Shown: positions 10,596 through 21,715, counted from the first letter of the stretch. The stretch is DNA of 64,000 bases from Nemertoderma westbladi (GCA_032718475.1 JAUCBJ010003149.1:27686-91685); one strand, 5' to 3'. Notes: a model not told the origin generated them from the sequence alone. Numbers and translations are program-made.

Positions 10596-11731
10596 GTTGA
10601 TCGATCTCCATGCCTGGGATGATTACCTGTGTCATCGGTATCATTGATGGCATCAACCTGTTGGTTTATTAGCTCCTGTAGATTAACAGAGTACTGCCTG
10701 TTCAGGGACCTAGATGCAGCCTTAACTGCATTCTTGGCCGCTGTAGTCTGTTTGAGTCGGGACACTTTCTGAGCCTTATATAGGTCATTTCGGCACTTCT
10801 GGATTTTGTTGTCAGTCCAGGGGGCCCTTTTCCTGTTTCGAGGGTATACAGGAACTGTTTCTGCAGCTGCTTCTGTGAAGGCAGTATAGCCCTCACAGTG
10901 ATCTGCCGCCTCAGAGGCAAGAACCTCATACCTGTTGCTCAGCTGTAGTGTGAAGCTGGATCTCACACTTGGCTGTTGCAACAGAGAAGACCAGTCATGC
11001 CGCGGCAAGGCAGATTTCGTTGTTCTGCTAGCACGCAGACTAACTCTTACATTGGCCACAATAAGGCGGTGATCACTGGAGAAGGGTTGAAGTGTAAATG
11101 CATTACAGTCTTGTATAGAGCTCCTGTACTTCCTACAAAACAGAATATGGTCTATCTGGGACTTGTGACCACTGGGTCCACTATGAGTCCATAGCTTTCC
11201 AGTTCGCTTCTTGAACTGGGTTCCAGCCGAAAACAATCCATTTCCAGAGATAAAATCCTGAAGATGGACGGAATTTCGGTTGACACTATTGCTATAGACC
11301 CAGGGCGATGTAGGTGATTGATGCAGACTTGCTTTAAAGTCTCCCAGGAATGTTAAGAATGCATGCTGATCCACTCCATCAGTAGCTGCTTGTAGATTGT
11401 GGTAGAAATTTTCCACCTCCTCTACAGGGAAAACACTAGTTGGAGAGTAGCACACAATCAGAACCACCTTAGGAAACTTATTAGCCAGTCTTCCAGAACA
11501 TGAGAAGTGGCAACGGATGATGTGGTTAGAGATTTGGTCTATTTTGTCCAATGCTGCATGTGCAGTTTGATTCATCAATAGACCAATACCACCATTGCCA
11601 CTATCATCTGCTGACGCAAGGGCGAGTCGCCAACCGCCCCCCATGTCCTTAATCAGAACCTCATCAATCTGTCCAGTCTGCATTCGGTGCTCTTGAACAC
11701 CCACTGCGCTAAGAGAAAGCTTATCTGCCAA
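10463..11731 (-). pseudogene. LINE family 1, AP-type endonuclease
   Basis: The endonuclease nicks target DNA to prime reverse transcription. Motifs: VQEHRM (metal-binding Glu), YSPTS, LGDFKAS, QIDHILF and SSDHRLIV (catalytic His). In the GDFN motif the Asn is replaced by Lys; the sister copy at 26.7 kb still has GDFNAS. So this copy has probably lost nicking activity as well as its reading frame. The beginning of the domain is in the preceding frame (11741-12139), separated by a stop. Confidence 0.8.
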
Positions 11732-11740
11732 GGCAGTCAG

Positions 11741-12139
11741 CTAACCTTGTCGCATTGGGGACCCGAGTGTTAGGGTGTTTACTGAGGCTAGTCTAGTGAC
11801 TTGCCTCAGATTCACCAATGGCTTTATTGGTCGGGGTGGAACATGAGAGTAGCCTCCAACTCCAGAATCCCTCTCCCCCTCACAATCTGGCCTCCCTGGT
11901 GACCCAGGGTTTGGGCCAGAAAGGTCATCAGGAAAGGGACTCAAAGAATTGTTGACTTCTCTCTCTCCAGTAGGGGGTGAGACAGGCAGCCGGTCAGGAG
12001 ATAACTGACGCCTGTGAGGCCGATTGTGTCTGGTAATTCCACTGGCCTCTAGTGGCCGGACCTCCACATTACTAATGTAATCCATAGTGGGGGGTTGGGG
12101 GGTGCTTTTTGCCGAGTCAGCTCTCGGGGCAAATACCAC
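11741..12139 (-). pseudogene. LINE family 1, N-terminal region
   Basis: A Pro-rich, probably disordered leader (SGPNPGSPGRPDCEGE) that ends with the first endonuclease motif, SVNTLTLGSPMRQG, directly before a stop. In the copy at 25912-26490 the same stretch continues without a stop into the endonuclease, so the stop here is a mutation. A start at ATG 12139 is possible but not proven. Confidence 0.65.
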
Positions 12140-12591
12140 ACCCTGGTTTGCCGTTCCACAGGGTGGGTGTCGCAGTGGATTCAGATATGAGGCCCATCAC
12201 CCATATCTACTCTGGCGCACATGACCCACCATTGGCTGTGCAGCTCATCTGCTGGGTCATGCCCTGTACCCCTGCTGCCAGGTGCAGGTCGCAGTGAAGT
12301 GCACTCAGAGTGGACATGAGAACACTCTACTCCTGACCAGCCATTGGTAGATCACCATCTGCCTGGCCAGGCCATATACCCCTGCAGCCAAGTATATGGC
12401 TCCTTAATCCAGGACCAACGGCGTCCTTATCCCAGAACGATGGGGGTCCTAGTTACAGGACCAGATTTGCCCTAGTAAGAGGGTCTATGCAGCTACAGGT
12501 GGCACCTCCTTTATGCTGCATGGAGGTGGCAAGTTTTCTTGATCAATGACCTAGAATTCCTGACCTGACCTATACCTGACCATCCTTATAC

Positions 12592-13140
12592 CGATACTTG
12601 CCGGGAACATCCTTGTTCCATCACATCGTCTCTAAGTCTTCTGCATCAAATCCATTCTCCTCCGCCCACTCTCTTACTGCTGCTTCCCCTCCTAACTTAT
12701 CTACCGACGGTATTTCTCTGGAACTATCCTCTATCCTTTCACCACGCTCCACTATGTGTGGTTCCAGATCCATACCTAACTCCTGGTATCCTTCCCCAGG
12801 CCGCTTCTCACATGGGACCTCCCCATCGCCCGTCTCTGGTTTCTTCTCTACGTCCTTAACAGTGCCTGATAGCATGCACCCTGATGTCTCCGACACCCTG
12901 AATGGAATTTTGGTTTTAATTGGGCCGCTAAGCGTCCATCCGAACGGCGTGAGAATCGCAGTCGGATCCCGCTGCTTATTCTCTCCGAATATGGTCCGTA
13001 CTCTCTCGTGGGCCGTCGGACAATCCATTCCGACTATGATGGATACCTTCGAGACGTCCACTTCCGGTATTGAGAAATCGATATCGTCTAGGAACTGGTA
13101 TTGCTCGACCTCGATCCTGGTGGGTCGCCTGGCTTTTATA
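12592..13140 (-). pseudogene. BEL/Pao-like fragment, A17 peptidase-like part
   Basis: The minus-strand frame shows DIDFSIPEVDVSKVSIIVGMD-type sequence followed by TAILTPFGWTLSGPI. These match the layout of the retropepsin A17 region of BEL/Pao retrotransposons (an IG-D-P segment, then a T-x-GW-L-GP segment). A TGA lies near the LINE insertion point, and the frame resumes at 8833 after the LINE. No RT, RNase H or integrase of BEL type is present, so this is a remnant. The likely source is an LTR element; I cannot exclude a domesticated A17-like gene. Confidence 0.55.
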
Positions 13141-13327
13141 TTAATCGATTCTATTATCTTTTTTATTTTTATTTTTATTTATTTTTATTTATGTTTATTT
13201 TACTTGTTAATTATCTTTTTTTAATCGATTCTTTTATCTATTATCTTATTATGTCGCCCCATAATCACATCCTGGTGCTATTGCTGATATCTCGCACCGT
13301 CCCGTTCTCATCTCCAGGACCTCATCC

Positions 13328-13522
13328 TTGCTCGAGATAGTAGTTACTGCCATCCTACATGGCCTCATCTGTCTAACCAATCAATCTGGTGGTATACTTC
13401 CATTTCTAATACCCCTACTCGGCATTGGCGCGAAACTCATTGCGGGGGCTGGTGCCGCTGCTGCTGGGGCGCTATTGCAAAAACAATTAACTGTGGACGG
13501 TAATAATAATAATAATGGTTAA
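13328..13522 (+). CDS. Small Gly/Ala-rich hydrophobic ORF, virus-like element
   Basis: The reading frame has no ATG at its upstream end (it opens at a TTG). It encodes a Gly-Gly pair followed by a hydrophobic stretch, GGILPFLIPLLGIGAKLIAG, then an Ala-rich run. Small proteins with a GG-hydrophobic core of this style occur in adenoviruses and related virus-like elements (pX/mu or pVI-like), where they act on membranes or the core. That assignment rests on composition and position only. It sits directly upstream of the 153-aa-protein homologue. Confidence 0.35.
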   Translation: MLEIVVTAILHGLICLTNQSGGILPFLIPLLGIGAKLIAGAGAAAAGALLQKQLTVDGNNNNNG

Positions 13523-13745
13523 AACGGAAGTAACATTTAGAAAATTATATTTAGTATCGAGCAAACCGTTGGCTACTGTTTTAAAACCTCAAGATATACC
13601 TAGAGTAAATACTACAAAAAGAAAAACATCAACTTCAAAGAAAATAAAAAAAAAAAATTTCAGCTGTTTTTATGGTGATGCCTTTTATAAGAGATTTGAA
13701 TATACATATTACTTGTGGTTGTCGAAAAGATGCCATGCAAGATGA
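13515..13745 (+). pseudogene. N-terminus of 153-aa-protein homologue, truncated
   Basis: The first 20 residues (VTFRKLYLVSSKPLATVL) align with the start of the 153-aa protein at 63518 (LGNFKKLYLVSTLLTDTY), and both lie directly before an integrase. The rest of that protein, including the IPG-N-I segment, is missing, and the frame runs into Lys-rich sequence before the integrase. Function unknown. Confidence 0.55.
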
Positions 13746-13817
13746 AACCGATTTTAAACTGAAGCTAGACAAAAAAACTGTTAAGAATTTATTCAGGGCT
13801 TTGTATGTATCGCAAAA

Positions 13818-14634
13818 TTGGCAAAAGCAGCAAACATCAAACTACCTCAAGCCCAGAAATGGTTAAACGGACAAAAGACGTATACCCTTCACGCACCACA
13901 TAGACATCGTTATCCAACATCTAAAATATTTACAGGAGGGCTAAAATATATATATATGATAGATCTGGTGGATATGCAGCAATATAAATCACAAAATAAT
14001 AATTATAACTATATATTAACATGTATTGATGCCTTTAGTCGGTTTGCTTTCGGCTACAGTATTAAAAACAAAAACAGGTATTGAAATTATTAGTATATTG
14101 CACAAAATATTCCAGAAAGGCAAACCAAACAGAATCGCTACTGACCAGGGATCTGAATTTTTAAATAAACCTGTGAGGAAATATTTAGATACTATCGGTG
14201 TACGGTATTACGTAATGTACTCTGTGAATATGGCGGCTATAGTCAAAAGATTTAATAGAACATTAAAAACAAAAACTTTCATCAACATTTTCATACAATG
14301 CGGAAATAATGTTTAGGTAAAAATTTTACCAAAGCTTATTTCCGCTTATAATAGATCATTTCATAGAACTATACAAATGAAACCCGTTGAAGTTAATAAA
14401 TTTAATAAAACTGAATTAATTCATAGATTATATGGGAAATATAGACAGATTAATCACAAGAAAATAAAATTAAAAGTAGATGATACAGTACGATTATCTA
14501 TTGCTCGTACTGCTTTTGCTAAAGGCTATCGGGAACAATGGACTCGTAAATTATTTATTATTCATCGGGTCAGATTGGATAGAGTGCCGACAGTAATGTT
14601 TGATATTAGGGACAGCGCTGGAGCTATAAATTAA
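13818..14634 (+). pseudogene. Polinton-type integrase, broken
   Basis: Pieces of a retrovirus-like DDE integrase in three frames: 13818-14084 (YTLHAPHRHRYPTSKIF, MIDLVDMQ with the first Asp), 14026-14316 (ATDQGSEFL with the second Asp) and 14377-14634 (the basic DTVRLSIARTAFAKGY segment). The catalytic Glu position reads IVKRFNRTL, that is Lys where the intact copy has Glu (SICERLNRTL). There is a stop at the first junction and another at 14316. The chromodomain-like tail is not visible. Clearly dead. Confidence 0.85.
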
Positions 14635-15079
14635 TGGTTCATTTTATTCATACGAACTCCAAAAGGTCCACACAAGTAGTAATATTTATCATCCGATTGA
14701 ACTGATTGAACCGATTGAAATACATATCCCAATAATAGCCCTAGCTAGTTTACTGTTGATTTAGCTGAAGAATTATATATTGGACCAAACGCTAAATTTG
14801 GGCTTGCAGAAATACAATATCAAGCAACGTATAGCAATATTACTCTCCAAACTCAGATCTCGCTGTCAATCGGAGTAGACGCGAAAGATGCCAAATCCTA
14901 CAGTTTATTTCCTGGTATGCATAGCTCTATTCAAGTCATTATTGGTGATATAAATAAACTATTTAATTCTGAAGCGAAATATAAAGATTTCGAATTCATT
15001 TTTAATACAAATAATTCTAGAATTAAATTTAAATTTCCTAAAAAGTTGAAAAAATACAATTAAGGGGGGGGGGGGGGGG

Positions 15080-16924
15080 TAGCGCATTTTCTGACCAAAA
15101 AGACGAATTTTTGAAACATATCCTATCTAATGCAGTATTTCATGCTGAATCTAAATATGGAAACCGTTTTCCCATTTCCTGCTTAGTTTTCGAGATATCT
15201 GGGATAGAAAATACTGGCTCCGATATATCGCGACATCGGTAAAGGAGATGAAGTTTGGGGTTTGCATTCAATTTCTGCCATTTTCTGTGCTCAGTGGTAC
15301 TAATTGGATGTCTCCACGAGAAAGAGCACACAATTTTAATTACGAAGGTATTTTTTTATGATTTATTGGACCTACAGATCAGTTTATAAGAATACTTCAA
15401 ATCTCCGGAATGAAGACGGGACGGCTGTCCACCATGCTTATTCACTCCATGAGGCTGCCAAAGTACAAGATTATGCACTGGCTGGTCCTCACGGCGAAAG
15501 CAATGTCCTGCAAAGCGGAGGCGATTTTGTTCTAGTGTCAAGCTTGGGTGGTTATATAGTGTCTGGTTGGAGATGTGTGCATTGTACTTGACACAATGAA
15601 CCCAGCGTAGCAGTCTTGTGAATGTGCCATCCAGAGATTTGGTGTCCTCAGAGGAGTAGAGGAGGAGTACTGGAACTACTGCTGCTCTAAATAATCGGAC
15701 CTTAAGTTTCCGATTAATTCTCGGTGACTTCCAAATCCCGGAAAGCCTATTCAAGGCTGCCCATGCCTTTCCCTTACGTATTCGAAGGTCCTCACCTGAC
15801 TTCCGGATCCATGATCCCAGGTAACAGAAGTCGTCCACATGCTCAAGCATACCATCCTTTGAGCTTATGCTCATCCGATCAGAGACTTGCTGAGGACTTT
15901 CAAAGTTAACTGTCATAATTTTGGCCTTTCTGGAGTTAATAAAAAGACCAACACTAGAAGCACCATGTTCTAATGAGCTGAGGAGCCATTGGGCTCCCTT
16001 TAATGATTCTGAGAGTACTCCTAAGTCATCAGCAAAGTCTAGATCAGTTAGGTACTTGGCAGGATTTCCTCGACTTCTGGAGCCAGTAGGTGGAGTTATC
16101 ATCACCCCATCATCATTATAATGATCTAAGGACATGCATAGAACATAGACTCCAATAAGACGGGACTCCAATAAGTGACTCTGTGGTCATTGCGGGATTA
16201 CACAGAATAGACTTATCGGTCATCAGAGATCTTCAAAATGTATAATCTCCAGTTCTAGTGGTCGTACGGAGTTCATTTTGGGCTCATTCGAAAGCTCTTT
16301 TCTAAGAGACCAAAGTTACCATTTGGTTTGATAAACTCTGAGCAATCATAACTTGAACAAAATTTGCAAGGCATATTTTACCCAAATTCATGTTATGTTG
16401 CTTCACAACCATTTTGTCTTAAATCAAATGGTAACTTTGTTCTCTAAGAAAAGAGCTTTTGAATGAGCCTACAACGAACTTTGTACGACCACTAGAACTG
16501 GAGATTATAATTTTCAAGATCTCCGATGACCGATAAGTCTATTCTGTGTAATCCCGCAAAGACCGCAGAGTCGCTTATTCGAGTCCCGTCTTCATTCCAG
16601 AGACTTGAAGTTGTCTTATAAACTGACAAGTAGGACCAATAATCATAAACAAATACCTTCTCAATTAAAATTTTGTGCTCTTTCTCGTGGAGACATCCAA
16701 TTGGCACCACTGAGCATAGAAATTTGCAGAAATTGAATGCAAACCCCAAACTTCATCGCCTTTACCGATATCGCGATATATCGGAGCCAGTATCTTCTAT
16801 CCCAGATATCTCGAAAACTAAGCAGGAAATGGGAAAACAATTTCCATATTTAGATTCAGCATGAAATTCTGCATCAGATAGGATATGTTTCAAAAATTCG
16901 TCTTTTTGGTCAGAAAATGCGCTA
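15080..16924. mobile_element. Foldback element with long inverted arms
   Basis: Both ends carry the same sequence in inverted orientation: TAGCGCATTTTCTGACCAAA from 15080 inward and its reverse complement ending at 16924. The arms pair over about 500 bp. The left arm is 15080-15421 plus 16157 to about 16335, interrupted by a LINE fragment. The right arm is about 16430-16924. The loop is under 100 bp. It carries no transposase. It sits in the 294-aa-protein homologue of the decayed virus-like element. I see no clear target-site duplication; the left flank is a G run. Confidence 0.8.
15422..16156 (-). mobile_element. RTE-like LINE family 1 fragment nested in the foldback arm
   Basis: A 5'-truncated piece of family 1 covering the end of the RT domain (DFADD at its start) to the C-terminal domain. 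It is inserted in the left foldback arm with a 9-bp target-site duplication, AAGACGGGA at 15413-15421 and 16157-16165. The opposite arm (around 16588) gives the empty site. It lacks part of the junction between the LLYG region and the EDTKSL region compared with 9.2 kb. The tip (TAG tail) is missing, and its 3' end is joined to the arm within the LWQPHG region. Confidence 0.8.
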
Positions 16925-17386
16925 CGCGGTGATTTAATACAAATTCTAGGCTTAAAACAATTATTGGATCAGAATCATCCGGGTATTCCGAATTGGGATA
17001 TATACAGTACGATAGTGGTAGATGAATTAAGCAATATAGAACAGCTGATATTAATTTTAAATTATAGAGGACCAAATATTTCAGAAATTGGTATTTTATA
17101 TTTTCCAGAGCCAACAAACATTACACGTAATAAAGACACTATCTTCATATATACACACATAATTGAAACCTCTTTAGTTGGCGACGCTTTAGCTCCACTC
17201 TTAAGAACGTGTCCTTTAACTCAATTAAACCGTAAATATTTTAATCACGAATATGGAAGTATCTGTTATTATCCATTGGTGAATAAAAAACTAAAAACGA
17301 TCTTAATTACTTTACGTGACGGTTGAGGTGAATTAATTAATTTCAATGGCGGTCGCACTGTTATAACACTTAAGTTAATACACGTC

Positions 17387-18234
17387 GATGAATGAATTTT
17401 ATGTTAGGCTACCGAGTAATTCTTGTCCAACTAATTTTCCACGTAATACTAATAGTAATTATCAGATCAATTTACACGGAGCCTTACCTATAAATCCAAA
17501 TGAAAACTGGGTGGTTGGTATAAAAAGTATTTTTATTTAGCCACTTTACCTTCTATGTATAACAATGTAGGTAATGTTATTTTATTAAAAAAGGGAAGAA
17601 AAAACTTTGAGGATACACTACCATCCGGTTAATTCTACAGTATTAATGACATTATAGATTATTTTAATACAGGTGCATTGAAAGATAAATTACAAATAGT
17701 TGAAAATACTCAGCAAAATAGATTGCAATTTATTTTAGGGAAAACTGTACTTGAATTACTTATACAACAACAATGAGCCTATTATTTTGGAATTACAAAA
17801 ATTATCTTAGAGTGCATTTAAATCCAAATTTTAAAATTATTTTGAAGACGAAAATAATATAAAGGGTTATTTAATAAAAATTAACGGAAATGAAGAAAAA
17901 AGTTACCAAATGGTATTTTTATGTCCCCAACCACCCAATTCTATTCCAGAACCTAAGTCGAACATGTATGTGACTACTAATATAATTGAAAATGAATATA
18001 TTAATGATTTTGGTTTAGCTTTACTTTGTCGCGGGGCGATACCTGATGATATGAAATATGGTACGGTAATAAATAAAGAATTTGCTAAGGATACTATTCA
18101 TTATATCCCAGTAAAAAATCATATAAGATACCGGTAACTTATATTCATATTGAAATAACAGACAAAGAAGGAAAAGATTTAAATTTTGAATACGGGACAA
18201 CTTCTATTACTTTACACTTTAGGAAAATAAATTA
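17387..18234 (+). pseudogene. 267-aa-protein homologue, broken
   Basis: It starts with ATG at 17387-17389 and FYVRLPSNSCPTNFPRNT, matching YYVVLPSNANPIEFPRNS of the intact protein at 60943. Several stops follow (for example near 17540 and 17630). The C-terminal third (17910-18234) is best conserved and ends with a segment matching FHYGNSILTLHF. It follows the 294-aa homologue directly, as in the intact element. Confidence 0.75.
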
Positions 18235-18239
18235 GTATT

Positions 18240-20418
18240 TATTATTATTTAAATGGATTCCGATTAATTTCAAAGATACTGTTTTTAGAAGTACTAAAGT
18301 GCTAACAACAGCAGTCCTGCAATGGTAAAGTGCTAACTGTTTTAAAGTGCTAACCTAAAGTGCTAACACTCCCTGAAAAAAATTTGTTAAGACAAGTTGA
18401 CTACAATTCCAGATTCCGATTGGCTCATTTCGAAGTGTTAGCAGTTTGACCCCTTTGCAAGCACAAATTAAAAACGTCAAATAGCAACAAATTTTAACAA
18501 CTGCCCCCTAGCGACCAGATTCAGAATTATTGAAAAAGGTAAAGTGCTAACTGTTAGCACTATAAAGTTTCTCCATAAGACATATTCTAAATGTTAGCTC
18601 TTTAAGGCTAATTTTGTTGTATAATTATTGCATGGCCGATGTTAGCGTTTTATAACTAAAATTGAAATAAATTGATTATTATCAAGCCGAGATCACAAGA
18701 GGTGATTATGAGTTTCTGAAATGAATAATACTGGCCAACAGAAAGCATAAAGTGCTAACATTAGGCCTATTCAATTCATATATTAAACGTCTATGTCTTT
18801 GCAACTAGTTCATGGATTTCTTAAAAGCATTCAATAATATGGCACATAATCACAACCATTAATTAATTTATTCTCATAATTATATATTATTCTAAATCCT
18901 TAATCCTTGCAATAAGTTTCCTTTTCCAGAAAATAGAGAGGTCATTCTGTATGTCAATTTTCTTGCAATCTCAAATTTTATTATGTACATATACTGCTAT
19001 AACGTAAATTGCTACAAGCATTTTGAAAATGTGTCACCAATTTCTTACCCATTATTGCACACTATTGGTTACTTTAATCTGCATTTCAGGTGTTATAATC
19101 TGCTAAAAATAATTACTGCAATCTTAATCTTATCTTATAAACCAATCTTAATTTCATTTTCATTCACATTCATCAATATAATTATTATAGCTTTGCCAGT
19201 TACTAGCCAATGAGAGGTCAGGGTTTCAAATTACAATGACGTGTCTGTTGTCATATCTCAATCAAGACAAAGGCCTACGTGCGTTAGTTATTATTGCTTA
19301 TTTAACCTGCGTTTCAGACATGTCTGGTGTTATAAACTGCTAAAAATAATTTCTGCAATGCAAAGAAATTAAAGCTGTTAATTAAGTGAAAATAGCAAAT
19401 GTTTGTTTACCTCTTAAATTAGAAAGCTTAATTTAGTAAATTTGATAAAAAAATGTCAAATATTGAAATATAATTAAGAAACATCTCCATTGATAACAAA
19501 ATAGTGTTTAAATAGAACCGTCACCGAATATTCTAAAAACGCGAAAATCGGAGTGGAGAGGAAGCGAGCAGAGTGGAGTAGGGGGGGCGGGCCGTACCTG
19601 AAATCGCGAAGGGCCGGAGCACGTGGGCGCGAGGATTGATTCAAGGTAAGAACCCGGGCCTTAAATGTGCAGGAAATTACCACGAACAATACCTTGGGTA
19701 CTAGTGAATGGAAAGTGAAGTACCGGCGCAGCGGTAAGTCTCGTTTGCCTGACGTGAAATTCGGGCTCGGTTCAACTGTCTTCTTAAATCTTCAGCTCAG
19801 CAACTCTCTTCATTTTTTTCGATATTCTAGAACACCAACCACACCACGTCCACGCCAAACAACCCAAGTATAAAATGCTTTGAAATTGTACCAATTGTTT
19901 ATTAAAGTAATTGTAAGTGTTGTAAGTTGTTGTGCCTCTCTGGTGCGGCTTAAATAATAAATAAATATATAATTTGCTTCATAATTTTATCAATTCAATT
20001 TGATTATGTAGACACAATGAATGAATGATAAGTTTTTTTACTGACAATAGTTATTGTTATTTCGTACTTGCACAATTTAATTGTAGGACTAGTCCCATTA
20101 CAATAATAATATAATAATATTTAGTATAATATTTAATAGGCCGTCCTCTAACTCATTGGCACACCCGCGATTTTACCTTCGGCTTTTCCATTAATTATTA
20201 ACTAAAAACTTATGAGTTATTCTGTGCAAGTATGAATAACTCGTAATATGAATACCAAGTATGAATACCTACTATCAATGCACTTTAACGAATTTACAAC
20301 AATATTTCCATTATTGACAATTAACAATATTAACAATTAATAATACCGATAACTTCATAAGCTTAATTTCATTTTCATTCACATTCATCAATTTAATTAT
20401 TATAGCTTTGCCAGTTAC
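18240..20418. other. Non-coding stretch within the decayed element
   Basis: I see no gene on the plus strand. It holds six copies of TAAAGTGCTAAC (18.29-18.76 kb), a degenerate pair of about 70 bp around 19057-19122 and 19289-19362, and a more GC-rich island at about 19540-19760. The first 57 bases of the presumed intron behind the Ig-like exon are repeated at 19148-19206. Whether all of this belongs to the virus-like element is unclear. Confidence 0.5.
18292..18762. repeat. Cluster of TAAAGTGCTAAC words
   Basis: TAAAGTGCTAAC occurs near 18295, 18328, 18343, 18356, 18539 and 18750. Some are followed or accompanied by the inverted word GTTAGCAC, for example GTGCTAACTGTTAGCAC near 18544-18560. 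The spacing is irregular, so it is neither a satellite nor a CRISPR array. It may be a binding-site cluster or a decayed hairpin repeat. Confidence 0.6.
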
Positions 20419-20765
20419 CTTGGACGTTAGTATAAGTAACTCTGATTACTACAGGTTTTCCCGAAACTGAAACTATTACACTATTATTAGTATAACCGTC
20501 GGGTCGGTACACGTAGTTTAATTTTCCATTATCGTAGGTCAAATGAAATACCAAATAATCGTCAATCCCTCCACGGATCCATCTTATATCGTTGAATACC
20601 GTTTGTGAGTTGATAACTTAATGTTAAGTTACCTCCCTCCTCCACACAGTTCTTACCAACGGGTTCTACAATAATGAGTTTGGTAGAATCGTAGGTGTCA
20701 TCTATTCCGTGGCATAAAGATATCAGATGGATCAAAAGTAAGGCTGATATGTAAATCATTAACAT
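20419..20765 (-). pseudogene. Signal peptide plus Ig-like exon, frameshifted
   Basis: ATG at 20765 opens a clear signal peptide (MLMIYISALLLIHLISLCHG), followed by an Ig-like start (EEGGNLTLSYQ). A one-base shift near 20600 moves the frame to one containing FNDIRWIRGG and then YLVFHLTYDNGKLNYVY, the W and Y positions expected of an Ig fold. That frame runs to CAAG|GTAACT at 20419/20418, a good splice-donor match. It is either the first exon of a host secreted or membrane gene, or a captured accessory gene of the virus-like element. No later exon was recognised. Confidence 0.5.
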
Positions 20766-20874
20766 GGTTGATTCTATTAAATATTAATTATTTATATAAA
20801 AATTCAACTTTAAACTTCAAACAAATAAAATAATTAAGGTTTTGAAATAATAAAAATGTATAATCAAAAATAAA

Positions 20875-21378
20875 TTATAAATTATCATTAAGTGAGTTAG
20901 GTTTATCAGAAGTCGTGTGCTCCAAAACTACTCTTCTAGACTTCTGAAATGGACCAGGAATTGGATTATGCAGTTGGAGGGTCTTGGTTTTATAAGACGT
21001 GTTTGGTAGGCGAAGTTGCTCATCACATGATGATTTCTGAGGTGGTCCTATCAATTTATAACTCCGGAAATCTTGACGACGTCTATTAACATTTTGGAGA
21101 TTCCTCCCTGATATCTCCTCACGAATTTGTTTAAGAGAGTACCCACTCGACTTCATTTCACAACATTTATCGAGAAAAACTTGGAAGTTTTTATCACGAA
21201 GGTTTCCATGTATGATAATTTCAGCTTTGTAGAACTCTCCTTTCGAATACTGCACTTCGTAAGTTTCAATCATTCCGATTAACTCCGGGTGGAAGTTCCT
21301 TACCTCCCTTGCTAATTCTACCCCCCATATCTGCTGGTCGTGTCTACAATATACTATTGCATGTGTAAAATTAGCCAT
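20875..21378 (-). CDS. Unrecognised 167-aa protein
   Basis: The ORF starts at an ATG at 21378 with MANFTHAIVYCRHDQQIWGV. The first 100 residues look folded and mixed alpha/beta (two hydrophobic strands, ETYEVQYSKGEFYKAEIIIHG). The C-terminal 60 residues are basic and Pro/Ser-rich, probably disordered. I do not recognise it. It lies 110 bases upstream of the Ig-like ORF on the same strand and inside the decayed virus-like element, on the strand opposite the structural genes. An accessory viral protein is possible; no homologue is visible in the better element. Confidence 0.5.
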   Translation of the reverse strand: MANFTHAIVYCRHDQQIWGVELAREVRNFHPELIGMIETYEVQYSKGEFYKAEIIIHGNLRDKNFQVFLDKCCEMKSSGYSLKQIREEISGRNLQNVNRRRQDFRSYKLIGPPQKSSCDEQLRLPNTSYKTKTLQLHNPIPGPFQKSRRVVLEHTTSDKPNSLNDNL

Positions 21379-21715
21379 CTTATTGCTATCGCTGGATCAC
21401 AGGAGCCAAAATTTAATAATGAGAAACAGCCTATCTAAACCAACAGAAACATGTTAATCAATTACAAAGCTCAGTTACATAATAAACATTTTCATGGGTG
21501 CCATATTTTAATGGCATAGCAATACACAATTGAACTCTGTGCTAAGTAATATCACGGTACAAGCTATCTGTCTTCATGAAATAACCCTCACCATAAGAAT
21601 CGCTTAAACATGGCACACTATAAGCATGATCTACAAATTTCAATGCATTACCAGTAACAGTAAACCACAATATGGAGGTGCAGACTCTAATGCAGACTCT
21701 AATGTAATGGTGGTA

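Larger units (their letters stand above)
8846..12579 (-). mobile_element. RTE-like LINE, family 1, near full length
   Basis: A non-LTR retrotransposon transcribed right to left: 5' leader (about 12140-12579), N-terminal region, AP-type endonuclease, reverse transcriptase and C-terminal domain, ending in a TAG-type microsatellite tail near 8846-8860. It is flanked by an imperfect 12-bp target-site duplication, CCATCCTCATAC at 8834-8845 and CCATCCTTATAC at 12580-12591. It landed inside a BEL/Pao-like fragment. Frameshifts and a stop split the ORF, so it is dead. Other pieces of the same family lie at 15.4, 25.5, 33.0, 34.0, 37.9 and 40.6 kb. Confidence 0.85.
14641..17394 (+). pseudogene. 294-aa-protein homologue, split by a foldback element
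   Basis: The N-terminal half (about 14641-15064) has stops and contains GLAEIQYQATYSNI, matching GLKEIQYVSTYRNI of the intact protein. The C-terminal half (about 16925-17394) contains TRNKDTIFIYTHIIETSLVGD and ITLRDG, matching TRDRHTMFIYTDMIESSHVGH and ITLRDH. Between them sits the foldback element 15080-16924. The C-terminal part also has a stop after ITLRDG at 17324-17326. Role presumed structural in a virion; see the intact copy. Confidence 0.75.
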
